Source: Micromonosporaceae bacterium KJ-029 (GTDB lineage: Bacteria; Actinomycetota; Actinomycetes; Mycobacteriales; Micromonosporaceae). Taken from it: 64,000 nucleotides of DNA. Each line of letters begins with the position of its first letter. Positions within the stretch are counted from its first letter, which is position 1. Below, one piece after another: positions 55,501 through 63,639 of the stretch. The position numbers and the translations under genes are program-made. The DNA lies in contig BIFP01000008.1 of assembly GCA_005402585.1 (NCBI GenBank), positions 186,001 through 250,000 on the forward strand. Direction: 5' to 3'. A model generated the notes under the pieces. It worked only from the letters and a program-made list of their open reading frames with translations, made no database searches and was not told the origin of the DNA.

Positions 55501-55667
55501 GGGAGACAAAGGTCGCCGACGGTGCCATGGGAGTGCCGGCCTACCTGTACGCGGGGCCGATGACGTACCAGGAGCACACCGGCGACCGGCCGATGCGCAT
55601 CATCTGGAAGCTCGCACACGCACTTCCCGCCGACACGTACGCCGCCGCCCGGGCGATCGCTGCATGA
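52593..55667 (+). CDS. PLD-nuclease/SF2 helicase/DUF3427 protein
   Basis: The protein has 1024 residues with GTG start. A helical N-terminal domain (1-125) precedes a phospholipase-D nuclease motif (H219xK221, N240 in GSSNLSKS). The SF2 helicase core carries MATGTGKT (343-350), DEFHH (434-438), LTATPDRADG and the QQLGRGLR motif. A C-terminal DUF3427-like region (about 690-1024) completes it. Proteins with this layout are linked to restriction and defence. It overlaps the HNH gene by ATGA. The single PLD motif suggests that a dimer forms the nuclease. Confidence 0.9.
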   Translation: MTDLERGIYEHLITQQVAEGMRRLDPALIQHARFEPADAPDVLAHYLAAMARRALAAVPGGDDKLARQVAAVNQIATSIEAIAPGTAAPGDQIADSQRLLHAIAAPPTPPTTPAFPQRPTTPLSTGALLVNGRHQPRIGHEVTYEMASADSVDLLCAFIKWYGLRLIEPAISDLIDRGGRFRVITTTYMGATDQRALDRLAELGAEIKVSYETRTTRLHAKAWLFRRNNGMTTAYVGSSNLSKSALVDGVEWNVRISNVEQPHVIDTFTATFEDYWNDPAFEAYDPAKDGERLGYALRGERADGAPTEIANLDVRPYPYQAEVLADLDAERRVHGRWRNLVVMATGTGKTVVAALDYRRLHKAGNVDSLLFVAHQEQILKQSRSTFRQVMGDGSFGETLVAGDRPKQWRHVFASIQSLHRQEIDPEQFDMVIVDEFHHAEAKTYAGLLERLQPRVLLGLTATPDRADGRDVRRWFDGHAAVELHLREALDRQLLAPFHYFGLHDDVDLSHLQWKRGQGYDRSELEGLYTGNQARARLVLRAAQRLVDVGRMRALGFCVSIGHAEFMADWFTQHGVPAAAVTSEVGRPEQQSLIRDFKAGKLRVLFTVDLFNEGVDLPMVDTIFLLRPTESATIFLQQLGRGLRLDDDKPCLTVLDFIGAQHANFRFDLRWRALTGVSRRQVYGAVEQDFPTLPSGCHIELDRVAKEVVLRNLERAVPSSKNSMVAELRQLGDVTLAEFLRDTGLEVEDVYRSATVGGWTGLRRLAGVETSTPGADDRELGRAISRMLHTDDLDRLALWEQAAAGGPVPDGRLLDMLHFSLWGPNVPLSQRDERLARFWAEPARCMELRQLAEVLRERIHRVTEPVGLGRTPLRVHARYSRNEACAAFGVANPGTLREGVKWLESEQADIFFVTLVKSEQHYSPTTLYADRAITETLFQWESQSTTSSASATGQRYINHEKLGSTVHLFVRETKVADGAMGVPAYLYAGPMTYQEHTGDRPMRIIWKLAHALPADTYAAARAIAA

Positions 55668-56563
55668 CATCCACCCGTGAGGAAGTACTGGACCGGCTGT
55701 CGTCACTCCGTCTCCATCAACGTCACGGGCGGCGTGCACCGCACAAACCCCTACTTGTGCTGCTGGCCCTCGGGCGCCTCTCCGAGACAGGGTCAAGCGA
55801 GCTGCCCTGGTCAGAGGCGGAAACACGGCTAGGCGAGTTGATCGCCGAATTTGGTCCCGTCTCGAAGACGGCTCGGGCACAGAGCGTGGCCTATCCATTC
55901 ACCCATCTCCGCAGCGACGGCGTCTGGGCTCTCAACCATGACGTGCGGATGGATTTGGTCGGCCCATTGCGAGCGCGCAACGTGGTTGGCCGGCTTGCCG
56001 ACCCTATCGAGATGGCTCTCCGGAAGGATCCCGCGTTGCTGAGGGCCGCCGCGCGCACCCTCGTGGAGAGCCACTTTCCGCCGTCCATCGCTCCGGATGT
56101 CCTTACTGCCGCAGGGCTGGACCCCGACGACATCCTGCATACCCCCGGTGCGGCGGCCGCCGCCGTCCGGCAGCGGGACGCCTCATGGCGGCTTGCGGTC
56201 CTGCAGGCATGGGACCGGCAGTGCGCCTTCTGCGGGTACGACGGCCAGCTCCTCAGCGCCTCTGTCGGGGTCGAGGCAGCGCACGTGCGGTGGTGGGCCT
56301 TCGACGGCCCGGACAGCCTCGACAACGGCCTTGCGCTGTGCGTGCTGCACCACAAACTCTTCGACTTCGGCGCCCTTGGCCTGGATCCAGACCTACGCAT
56401 CCACGTTTCGACCGCTTTCACCGCTCGGACGAGCGTCGGGCGCACCGTGTACGACCTGCATGGTCGAATGCTGAAGCCGCGTCCGGGCACCCCAGTCCCG
56501 GCGGCCGACCATGTCTCCTGGCATCGGCGGGAGGTGTTCAAGGGCGAGCCGCTGAATGCCTAG
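55664..56563 (+). CDS. SBD-HNH endonuclease (phosphorothioated-DNA-binding type)
   Basis: The protein has 299 residues. The N-terminal region (about 1-135) with RAPHKPLLVLLALGRL, LPWSEAETRLGELIAEFGP and VAYPFTHLRSDGVWAL matches the sulfur-binding domain family of ScoMcrA-type enzymes. The C-terminal HNH nuclease has C187-x-x-C190, H207 in EAAHVRWWAFDGPDSLDNGLALCVLHH, N221 and H229/H230. Family knowledge: these cut DNA carrying phosphorothioate backbone marks (type IV restriction). No dnd genes are present, consistent with a host that lacks the mark. It is coupled to the helicase. Confidence 0.85.
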   Translation: MTSTREEVLDRLSSLRLHQRHGRRAPHKPLLVLLALGRLSETGSSELPWSEAETRLGELIAEFGPVSKTARAQSVAYPFTHLRSDGVWALNHDVRMDLVGPLRARNVVGRLADPIEMALRKDPALLRAAARTLVESHFPPSIAPDVLTAAGLDPDDILHTPGAAAAAVRQRDASWRLAVLQAWDRQCAFCGYDGQLLSASVGVEAAHVRWWAFDGPDSLDNGLALCVLHHKLFDFGALGLDPDLRIHVSTAFTARTSVGRTVYDLHGRMLKPRPGTPVPAADHVSWHRREVFKGEPLNA

Positions 56564-56624
56564 AGGGGATGCCCCTCTGCCGCTCTATCGATCTTGTCGG
56601 CCGTAGTCGAGACGAGGATTGCCA

Positions 56625-57206
56625 GTGGGTCCAGAGGAAGCTTTGCTCCGCCCCTTCCGGCTCTACGGGGCTGCGGACGTACGAGGCCGAGAGTGCCCAA
56701 TACCTGCAGCTGCCGGTGTCTATGCCTGGTACTTCGCGTCATCGCCACCCCTGGTGCCGGTTGCCGGATGCCATACGCAGGACGGTGCGGTGTTGCTCTA
56801 CGTGGGTATCTCGCCGAAGGCGCCACCGGGCAATGGGCGTCCTCCGAGCCGACAGACGATCCGCAGCCGGATCCGCTATCACTACCGAGGCAACGCGGCC
56901 GGGTCGACCCTGCGCCTGACACTGGGTTCGCTTCTCGCCGACGAGCTGGGAATCGGACTGCGCCGCGTCGGTAGCGGGAAGCGGCTGACATTTGGCCGAG
57001 AGGGCGAGCAGCGGCTCACCGCGTGGATGGCCGAGCACGCCCAGGTCGTCTGGGCCGCAACGGATCAGCCATGGAAGCTTGAGGAGGAATTGATCCGTTC
57101 GTGCGTGTTGCCGCTCAACCTCGACCAAAACCGCCACAGCTCATTCCACGGCCAGCTGTCCGCACTTCGCGCCAATCAACGTGCGCAAGCTCGCTTGCTG
57201 CGTTGA
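56625..57206 (+). CDS. GIY-YIG nuclease-fold protein
   Basis: The protein has 193 residues from GTG 56625 (GAGG 7 nt upstream). The fold motif is GVYAWYF (GIY) and VLLYVGIS (YIG); SRIRYHYRG supplies the conserved Arg, KLEEELIRS the Glu and LNLDQN the Asn. It follows the HNH gene by 61 bp. It may be a third nuclease of the same system or a nickase-type effector. Closest functional relatives are unknown. Confidence 0.8.
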   Translation: MGPEEALLRPFRLYGAADVRGRECPIPAAAGVYAWYFASSPPLVPVAGCHTQDGAVLLYVGISPKAPPGNGRPPSRQTIRSRIRYHYRGNAAGSTLRLTLGSLLADELGIGLRRVGSGKRLTFGREGEQRLTAWMAEHAQVVWAATDQPWKLEEELIRSCVLPLNLDQNRHSSFHGQLSALRANQRAQARLLR

Positions 57207-57371
57207 TCGGCCTGACTCTCGGGTTGTGCAGCAGTTGCCGGTCCGTCGCCAGCCCGCCGCTGGGCGCGAGCAGTGCTGCGCTGGCTGCTGGCCGTCAGTG
57301 TCGGGGTGGCGTGCTTTCATGGGGCGCCGTACACAACGGAATGATCCTCAACGGGGGACGGAGGACGTCTG

Positions 57372-59375
57372 ATGGCGCACACACCCACTCGCCTGCGACG
57401 GCTCGGCATCGCTCTGCTGGCGGTGCTGCTCGCGGTGAGCCAACTGACTGCGGCACCGGCGCAGGCCGCGCCGGCGCTGTACCCACCACCGGCGACCAGC
57501 GCCACAGCCGTCTCGTCAACGCAGATCCGGGTCACCTGGCAGGCCGCGCCACAGGCTTCCGCCTACCGGATCTCGCGGTCCACCGGGTCCAGCGGCCCCT
57601 ACACCCAGGTCGGCAGCAGCACCGGCCTGGACTTCCTGGACTCCGGCCTCGCCCCGGCCACCACGTACTACTACGTGGTGCAGGCCGAGTACCGGAACAA
57701 GGTCTCCGGGCAGTCCCCGCAGGCCAGCGCCACGACCCACCCGGTGCTGCCCGCGCCCGGCGGTCTCCGGCTCACCGGTACGCCGTCGAGCATGAACATG
57801 ACCTGGCAGGCGGTGGCCGGCGCGGCCGGCTACGAGATCTGGCGCCACCACCCGATCGACGGGGACACCCTGATCACCTCGACGACCGCGACGTCTTTCG
57901 TTGAGACCGAGCGCAGGGACGGGTACTACTACCAGTACAAGGTGCGGGCGGTGACCCCGAGCGGCGCGGCCGGGCCGTTCGCGTCCGGCGCCGGGTACAC
58001 CGGGCCGGCGACCTCCACCACGATCGCGGTCAACCCGACCCGCTCCGAGCAGGGCCAGTGGGTGGCGCTGTCGGCCCGGGTCAGCCGGGCCGACGGGACC
58101 GAGCCGTGGGGCAAGGTGGTCTTCCTCTCCGGCAGCGAGGTGGTCGGCCAGGCCACCGTGTGGCACGGGTACGCGGCTGCGGTGGTCACGCCGAAGTCCA
58201 GCTCCAACACTTACTACGCCCGGTTCGAGGGCTACGGCGGATTCTCCAACAACGGGGCGAGTTCGTCGTCCGACGTGTCGCTGCCGGTCGACGTCGCGTA
58301 CGGGTCGGTGTCCTTCGGCCGGGCGGAGGCGGCCGAGGTCGGGTCGACCGAGCAGGCGATCACCACCGGCGACCTCACCGGCGACGGGCTGACCGACGTC
58401 GTGCTCACCACCGGCACGGTCGCCGACGGCGGGGACCGGAACCATTCTGTCTTCCTCTTCGTCCAGCTGCCCGAGCACCGGCTCGCCGCCCCGGTCCAGT
58501 ACGCCACGAGCGCACCGTCCGGCGGCAGCATGGTCCCGGTGATCGCCGACGTCGACGGCGACGGGCGCAACGAACTGCTCGTCGCGTCCGGGGACGGCCT
58601 CGACCTGTACCGCCAGTCCGCCGGTGGCCTGTCCGATCCGGTGGCGCTGCCCTTCGGCGCGGCGCTCGGGGACGTACACGCCGTCGACCTGGATCGGGAC
58701 GGCCTGCTCGACCTGGCGGGGACCACCGACGAGTCGGTCCTGGTGCGCTACGGCACGGCTGCGGGCGAGTTCGCCGCGCCGGTCGCCGTGGCGACGCCAC
58801 GGTCAGGCGGGATCCTGGGCATCGCCGACGTGACCGGTGGTCCCGGGCTCGATCTGGTACGCCTGGACGGGCGGCGGGTCATCGTCCTCGACCAGACCTC
58901 GGCGCGAACCTTCGCCGGGCCCGCCGACATCCCGGTGCCCGAGGGCCAGGAGATCGACGTCCGGTCGTTCGCGGTCGGTGACGTGACCGGTGACGGGCGG
59001 GCCGACGTGGTGCTGACCGTCTCCGGCAACATGCCCGACCCCCGCCTCGACGTCCTCACCCACGACGCCGCCGGGAAGCTGGGCGCCTGGCAGATCTACG
59101 TCGCGTACGACATGCCGGAGCCGGTGGTCCTGGCGGACATGAACGGCGACTCCCGGCTGGACGTGGTGATCGCCCACGGCGGCTGGTACAAGGTGGGCGT
59201 GATGCTCCAGCGACCCGACGGCCGGCTCGGCCGGGAGCACCTGGGCAACAATCCGTACTACGCCTCGCACTACGAGCACCGTGGCCTCGCGGTCGGCGAC
59301 ATCAACAACGACGGCCGCAAGGACGTGCTGCTGGCCGACTACAACAACGGCCTCGTGGTGATCCCCGGGGCGTGA
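57372..59375 (+). CDS. Large secreted FN3/FG-GAP protein
   Basis: The protein has 667 residues; ATG follows GGAGG by about 4-5 nt. The signal peptide ends PAQA near residue 35. Two fibronectin type III modules (about 40-120 and 125-220), an Ig-like segment, and then five or more FG-GAP/VCBS repeats with calcium-binding Asp loops (DLTGDGLTDVVL, DVDGDGRNELLV, DLDRDGLLDLAG, DVTGDGRADVVL, DINNDGRKDVLL) suggest a beta-propeller. It is probably a surface adhesin or carbohydrate binder. Confidence 0.88.
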   Translation: MAHTPTRLRRLGIALLAVLLAVSQLTAAPAQAAPALYPPPATSATAVSSTQIRVTWQAAPQASAYRISRSTGSSGPYTQVGSSTGLDFLDSGLAPATTYYYVVQAEYRNKVSGQSPQASATTHPVLPAPGGLRLTGTPSSMNMTWQAVAGAAGYEIWRHHPIDGDTLITSTTATSFVETERRDGYYYQYKVRAVTPSGAAGPFASGAGYTGPATSTTIAVNPTRSEQGQWVALSARVSRADGTEPWGKVVFLSGSEVVGQATVWHGYAAAVVTPKSSSNTYYARFEGYGGFSNNGASSSSDVSLPVDVAYGSVSFGRAEAAEVGSTEQAITTGDLTGDGLTDVVLTTGTVADGGDRNHSVFLFVQLPEHRLAAPVQYATSAPSGGSMVPVIADVDGDGRNELLVASGDGLDLYRQSAGGLSDPVALPFGAALGDVHAVDLDRDGLLDLAGTTDESVLVRYGTAAGEFAAPVAVATPRSGGILGIADVTGGPGLDLVRLDGRRVIVLDQTSARTFAGPADIPVPEGQEIDVRSFAVGDVTGDGRADVVLTVSGNMPDPRLDVLTHDAAGKLGAWQIYVAYDMPEPVVLADMNGDSRLDVVIAHGGWYKVGVMLQRPDGRLGREHLGNNPYYASHYEHRGLAVGDINNDGRKDVLLADYNNGLVVIPGA

Positions 59376-59386
59376 GCCGAGGCAGC

Positions 59387-59430
59387 GGGCGGCTGGGCAT
59401 GCTGCACTTCAGGCTCCAGGGGCCGAACGT
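59387..59430 (+). repeat. Short diverged copy of a helicase-gene segment
   Basis: Bases about 59388-59428 resemble 55020-55063 in the helicase gene: GGGCGGCTG and ATGCTGCACTTCAG and GGGGCCGAACGTGC are shared. The translation GMLHFRLQGPNV mirrors DMLHFSLWGPNV. It lies 4 kb from the parent copy and probably marks a decayed homologue or a duplication scar. Confidence 0.5.
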
Positions 59431-59536
59431 GCGCCATTGCCGCCTGATCTATCGGCGCGGCGAGGCGGGACAGCAAGCCGCCTCATGTGGTGGAACAATC
59501 GCCGAATCGGCGAGACGATCACGCAGGGGCGGCCCC

Positions 59537-60340
59537 GTGAGCTTTGACTTTCTCATGACCGACCACCCGGGCTGGCAGTCGGACGGCTTATCTCACTCTC
59601 GCGCCCTAACCTCCGGCCGGGACAGTGTCTGGGTCGTGGAGATTCGCGGACGCGAGATGTCGACTGTGATCGTCCACGGTGATCAGCCCCTGCCCGGCCT
59701 GGAAGTCTTTTCGCCGCCGGCTCCGGCGCATCCGCAGGCCGTCCTCATCCACGCGCCGCTCATGGCCCTAGGCTCGGTCGCGCGGCTTCGCAACCCCAGC
59801 CTCTGGGAGGCGCTGGCCACTGCGATCATCCGACAGGTGATCCGCGCCGCTCAGGCCCGCCGACTTTACCGAGACTTCTGCCGTCGCTTCGGAGACCGGA
59901 TCGCACGATGCGATAAGACGGACCTTCACGCTTTCCCCTCCGCAGAGCGTGTGTTAACCCTGAGCGATGGGGATTTCACCGAGAGTGGCATGGCGTTCAA
60001 GCGTAGAGCGCTCCGGCACGCCGCCAGGGCCTTCCTCACGCACGGCCCTGCGTGGCTGGAGCTGTCACCGTCGGTGCTGGTCAAGGAGCTCCAGACCGTA
60101 CCTGGCATCGGGCCCTGGAGCGCTGGCGCGGCAGTCGCCGACTGGAGCAATGACTGGTCGCTCTATCCGTACGGCGACCTGGCCGTCCGCACCTGGGCCC
60201 GGCACGCAAACCCCGACCATCCGTGGCCCGCTGATGAACCAGCGTTCGCGCGGGAATGGCGGCGGGTAACCCGTGAACACCTCGCCACCTATACCCTCCT
60301 CACCCTCGCCCTCGGCTCTCGGCGATCCGGAGCAGTCTGA
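59537..60340 (+). CDS. HhH-GPD DNA glycosylase-like protein
   Basis: The protein has 267 residues from GTG 59537. The helix-hairpin-helix LQTVPGIGPWSAGAAVADW and the Asp in LYPYGDLAVRTWA correspond to the HhH and catalytic Asp of the AlkA/MutY/Nth superfamily. The Lys of bifunctional Nth is a Trp here (GPWSAG), so an AlkA-like monofunctional glycosylase is expected. There are no Fe-S cysteines. It overlaps the radical-SAM gene by 68 nt. Confidence 0.8.
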   Translation: MSFDFLMTDHPGWQSDGLSHSRALTSGRDSVWVVEIRGREMSTVIVHGDQPLPGLEVFSPPAPAHPQAVLIHAPLMALGSVARLRNPSLWEALATAIIRQVIRAAQARRLYRDFCRRFGDRIARCDKTDLHAFPSAERVLTLSDGDFTESGMAFKRRALRHAARAFLTHGPAWLELSPSVLVKELQTVPGIGPWSAGAAVADWSNDWSLYPYGDLAVRTWARHANPDHPWPADEPAFAREWRRVTREHLATYTLLTLALGSRRSGAV

Positions 60341-61790
60341 CCACCCCATTCTCGGCGTAGCTCCCCGCGCATCGATCGATCTGCTACTGGTCAACGCGCC
60401 ACTGCGCGACTATAGTCGCCGTCCTCGGGTCAACGACTTCACGCTGCCAGTACTCGGCATGGGCTACCTCGCCACCTATGCCGCCGCGCAGGGTTACACC
60501 GTGGGCGTCCTCGACGGCGAGTCCCTCGGCCTCGGCCTCGACCGGATTCAGGAGATCGTCAACGAGGCAGCGCCCCGCTGGGTGGGTTTCAACCTGCTGG
60601 CCCCGACCTACGAACTGAGCGCCCGAATCGCCGCCGGGCTCGATCCAGCGATCCAGATCATGGTGGGCGGGCACCAGGCAAAGGCAATGCCAGAGGCGGT
60701 CATCGCGGATTCTCGCTTCGCGCGACTGGAGGCGTTGGTCGTTGGCGAGGGCGAGACCCGGGTCGCGGAGCTACTCGACGACCGCCACCATCGGGTACGC
60801 CTGCCCGGGGTGATGTGGCGGGATCCGATCCTGGGTGGGCCAGCGACTGGAGGCGTGCCGGGCATGAGCTGGCACCTGGCCCCGGACATCAACGCCCTGC
60901 CATTCGTTGACCGCCGGTTCTTCGCCGCCGATCCGTACCGTCCAGCCGGCGGCGGGCCGTTGGAGGCCGCCATGGTGGGCGCGCGAGGTTGCCCGTACGA
61001 CTGTTCTTTCTGCGGCGCGGCGGTCAGCGCCAATCCTGACGTCACCATCCGCACCCGCGAGCCGTCCAACATCATCGCCGAGATGGACGACGTCCACACT
61101 CGCCACGGCGTAACGGCCTTCCGGTTAGTTGACGATCTCTTCCTCGGCTACGAACGCTTCATCCGACGCTGCATGGTGGCGTTCACCGAAGCGGACATCG
61201 GTAGTCGCTATGTCTGGGACGCCACGGGCCGCATCAACATCCTGGCCCGCGCCGACGACGCACTGCTGGAGACCCTCGCCGCCAACGGTTGTCGCGAGGT
61301 GGCCCTCGGCATAGAATCCGGCAGCGAGCGGATCCTTAGCCATATCGGCAAGCGAATCAGGCCGGAGTTGACCCGAGACGTGGTCCACCGGCTCACCCGT
61401 CTGGGTATCAACGTCAAGGGTTACTTCATCCTGGGTCTACCGACCGAGACTTATGCCGAGCTGGAGGCGACCGTCCAGCATGTACACGAGCTATGGAACC
61501 TCACCGAAGACGCACCCGGCACGTTCCGGGCGAGCGTCTTCGAGTTCCGGCCCTACCCCGGCACACCTGAATGGCACCGAATTCTGGCGACGGGCCGGTA
61601 CGACAAGACTCAGCTGCTGGACTACAGCGCAGTGGATCTGACCGACGACGGACTGGACGAAGCGATGCGGGCGCGCGACGAGTTCAACTTCTCGGTCAAC
61701 ATCCAGTTCGGAGAGGTCGATTTGGGCCACGTGCGACGCCGCTTGGTCGATTTGGCGCGTGCCCAACACGAACGGCTTGTCGGCCGGTGA
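60273..61790 (+). CDS. B12-binding radical SAM protein
   Basis: The protein has 505 residues from GTG 60273. The N-terminal domain is cobalamin-binding-like (PVLGMGYLATYAAAQGYTVGVLDGE ... GFNLLAP ... IMVGGHQAKAMPEAV), without a clear DxHxxG. The radical-SAM cluster is C240-x3-C244-x2-C247 in ARGCPYDCSFCGAA, followed by EVALGIESGSERIL, the conserved SAM region. YFILGLPTETYAELEATVQH and FRPYPGTPEWHRIL are also typical. Members methylate or rearrange unactivated carbons. Its partners here suggest a nucleotide or nucleic-acid substrate. Confidence 0.88.
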   Translation: MNTSPPIPSSPSPSALGDPEQSDHPILGVAPRASIDLLLVNAPLRDYSRRPRVNDFTLPVLGMGYLATYAAAQGYTVGVLDGESLGLGLDRIQEIVNEAAPRWVGFNLLAPTYELSARIAAGLDPAIQIMVGGHQAKAMPEAVIADSRFARLEALVVGEGETRVAELLDDRHHRVRLPGVMWRDPILGGPATGGVPGMSWHLAPDINALPFVDRRFFAADPYRPAGGGPLEAAMVGARGCPYDCSFCGAAVSANPDVTIRTREPSNIIAEMDDVHTRHGVTAFRLVDDLFLGYERFIRRCMVAFTEADIGSRYVWDATGRINILARADDALLETLAANGCREVALGIESGSERILSHIGKRIRPELTRDVVHRLTRLGINVKGYFILGLPTETYAELEATVQHVHELWNLTEDAPGTFRASVFEFRPYPGTPEWHRILATGRYDKTQLLDYSAVDLTDDGLDEAMRARDEFNFSVNIQFGEVDLGHVRRRLVDLARAQHERLVGR

Positions 61791-62428
61791 CTGGCCGCTT
61801 CGTAGTCGTCGATGGCCCCAGCGGCGTCGGCAAGACGACGGCTAGCGCGCTGCTCGCGGACCTCGTTGCGGCCGAGGGCTGGCAGGTCCACCGAACAAAG
61901 GAACCAACGCATAGCCGGCTCGGCGAGACGGCCCGATATGGCACCGACGACTACCACGGCCTGGCCCTGGCCTGTCTGGTCACGGCCGATCGTTACCACC
62001 ACCTCGAGACCGAGGTTCGGCCCGCACTCGCCGCCGGCAAGGTGGTCATCTGCGACCGCTACCTGGCCACCTCGTTGGTACTGCAGCGACTGGACGGCGT
62101 GGACGGCGAGTTCATCTGGACGCTCAACCGGTACGTCGACCGCCCGGATTTGACCATCATCCTCACCGGTGACCCGACCCAAGCCCGCGCCAGGGCCGCC
62201 GCTCGTGGCATACACAGCCGTTTCCACAGAGGTGGCCCAGCGGCCGGGCGCGAGGAACGCGAGCGGTACGAGCAGGTAGCAGTGGAGCTGACCGACGCGG
62301 GCTTCCCAACGCACCTGCAAGAGATCGGCGAGCAGCGGCCGGAAGAGGTAGCCGCTGGACTGCTACTCCGGGTCAGGTTGCTGCTCGGCGGTGGACAGCC
62401 GCCTACCGGCACGGCCGCGCAGGAGTGA
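61787..62428 (+). CDS. Thymidylate-kinase-like P-loop nucleotide kinase
   Basis: The protein has 213 residues; GTG overlaps the radical-SAM stop (GTGA). P-loop FVVVDGPSGVGKTTASALL, RTKEPTHSRLGETARYG (DR/EP region), VVICDRYLATSLVLQRLDG and a LID-like segment (RGIHSRFHRGG) fit dTMP kinase. The family residue for thymidine 3'-OH (GGT in EPGGT) reads THS, so another nucleotide may be used. It is not the housekeeping copy by context. Confidence 0.85.
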   Translation: MTGRFVVVDGPSGVGKTTASALLADLVAAEGWQVHRTKEPTHSRLGETARYGTDDYHGLALACLVTADRYHHLETEVRPALAAGKVVICDRYLATSLVLQRLDGVDGEFIWTLNRYVDRPDLTIILTGDPTQARARAAARGIHSRFHRGGPAAGREERERYEQVAVELTDAGFPTHLQEIGEQRPEEVAAGLLLRVRLLLGGGQPPTGTAAQE

Positions 62429-62950
62429 GTCGTAGGTCTCGGCGCTGCGGACCATCTCGACCCCGAGAGAGCGGACGAAGTCGTCCAACTCCCGCTGCAC
62501 CTCGGTCGCCGACCGGTCGCCGCCAACCATCATTTCGACCTCAAAGAACACGCCCAGCCCTTCAACCTCGTCAAGGCAGAGCAGCATCCCGTCAAGCCGC
62601 GCTGTACGACGGACCTTCACGATCCGCACGGTCGGGTAGAAGCCCATCGCGAGGATCGCCGCGTGCATCGGGTCCCGGGCGAGGACCTCGGTCTCGTGCT
62701 CCGCGCAGGCCATCTCGTTATCGAGTGGCTTCTTCACGCAGAACGTGTGCCGGCCGTTCTCGGTGCGCAGGCGGGCGAAGGCGACCCCGACCTTGGTGTG
62801 GCCGTAGGTCCAGCCGTTCACCGCGTACGCCTGGTCATCTTGGCGGATCGGATCGGAGAGGACGGCGCCGTGGTCGCGGAGGGCGCGGACCAGGGCTTCC
62901 GGGTCGATCACCCGGTACTTGACCTCGATCTCCCGTACTACGACGGTCAT
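62363..62950 (-). CDS. CYTH-domain protein (class IV adenylate cyclase/triphosphatase-like)
   Basis: The protein has 195 residues. The ExExK motif is REIEVKYRV; FCVKKP, RTARLDGMLLCLDEVEGLG and FFEVEMMV supply the other tunnel-fold charges. CYTH enzymes act on nucleoside triphosphates or inorganic triphosphate. It is convergent with the kinase and overlaps its 3' end by 66 nt, an unusually long antisense overlap that ties the two genes together in evolution. Confidence 0.88.
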   Translation of the reverse strand: MTVVVREIEVKYRVIDPEALVRALRDHGAVLSDPIRQDDQAYAVNGWTYGHTKVGVAFARLRTENGRHTFCVKKPLDNEMACAEHETEVLARDPMHAAILAMGFYPTVRIVKVRRTARLDGMLLCLDEVEGLGVFFEVEMMVGGDRSATEVQRELDDFVRSLGVEMVRSAETYDSLLRGRAGRRLSTAEQQPDPE

Positions 62951-63165
62951 CGCACCCCACGATCCTGGCTGCTACGGACCCGATCACTTAATCACAGGCT
63001 TGCGGATGGGGCCGGGACGACACCCGGGCAGTACCTGGGCTTCAGTCCGTCAGAGCCGGTAGGTGTCGATAGGTTGGCCGCTGCCCCGAATCTTGGTGAT
63101 TGTCCAATGTGCGATCATGGCGGCTCATGTGCGCGATCTTCGCGTCTGAGCATTTGGAGGACTGT

Positions 63166-63624
63166 GTGCGTGGATTAGCGCGACGGCTGGCCATCTCGAT
63201 CCTCTCCGCGACTGTTGCGGCGATGACGATCGCTTCGCCGGCACAGGCTGCGGCGAACCCGTTCACCGCGGCGCAGGCATGCAACAACGACTTCGGTGGC
63301 TCGTGGGCCCACGTCAGTGATGGGCACCGGTCGATCACTGCGTCGGATGGCACCAAGGTGGGCGACGTCTACCTGATGTACAACAGCGCCACCGGGTACA
63401 ACTGTGTCGCCACCCTCAAGCGGGTGATGGTCGGCAACACGACCGGGGTCAAGGCCGAGCTCCGGGTGGAGGGCAGCTCCTGGGTCGGCGACCCCGGAAA
63501 CTACAAGTACTACGCCGCTATCCAGCGCTCTGCTCGGGACAAGTGCGTGATGTACAGGGGCGAGGTCCTGTACTTCACCATGTGGCAGAGCGCCGGCCGG
63601 TTGAGCTGGGGCAACTGCGGCTGA
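63166..63624 (+). CDS. Secreted hypothetical protein
   Basis: The protein has 152 residues from GTG 63166 (GGAGG 5 nt upstream). The signal peptide is LARRLAISILSATVAAMTIASPAQA. The mature part contains four Cys (AQACNND, YNCVATL, DKCVMYR, GNCG) that could form two disulfides, and beta-rich segments (TSDGTKVGDVYLMYNS-like, AELRVEG). It resembles small secreted actinomycete proteins of unknown role. Confidence 0.75.
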   Translation: MRGLARRLAISILSATVAAMTIASPAQAAANPFTAAQACNNDFGGSWAHVSDGHRSITASDGTKVGDVYLMYNSATGYNCVATLKRVMVGNTTGVKAELRVEGSSWVGDPGNYKYYAAIQRSARDKCVMYRGEVLYFTMWQSAGRLSWGNCG

Positions 63625-63639
63625 GCTGATGGGTACGGT

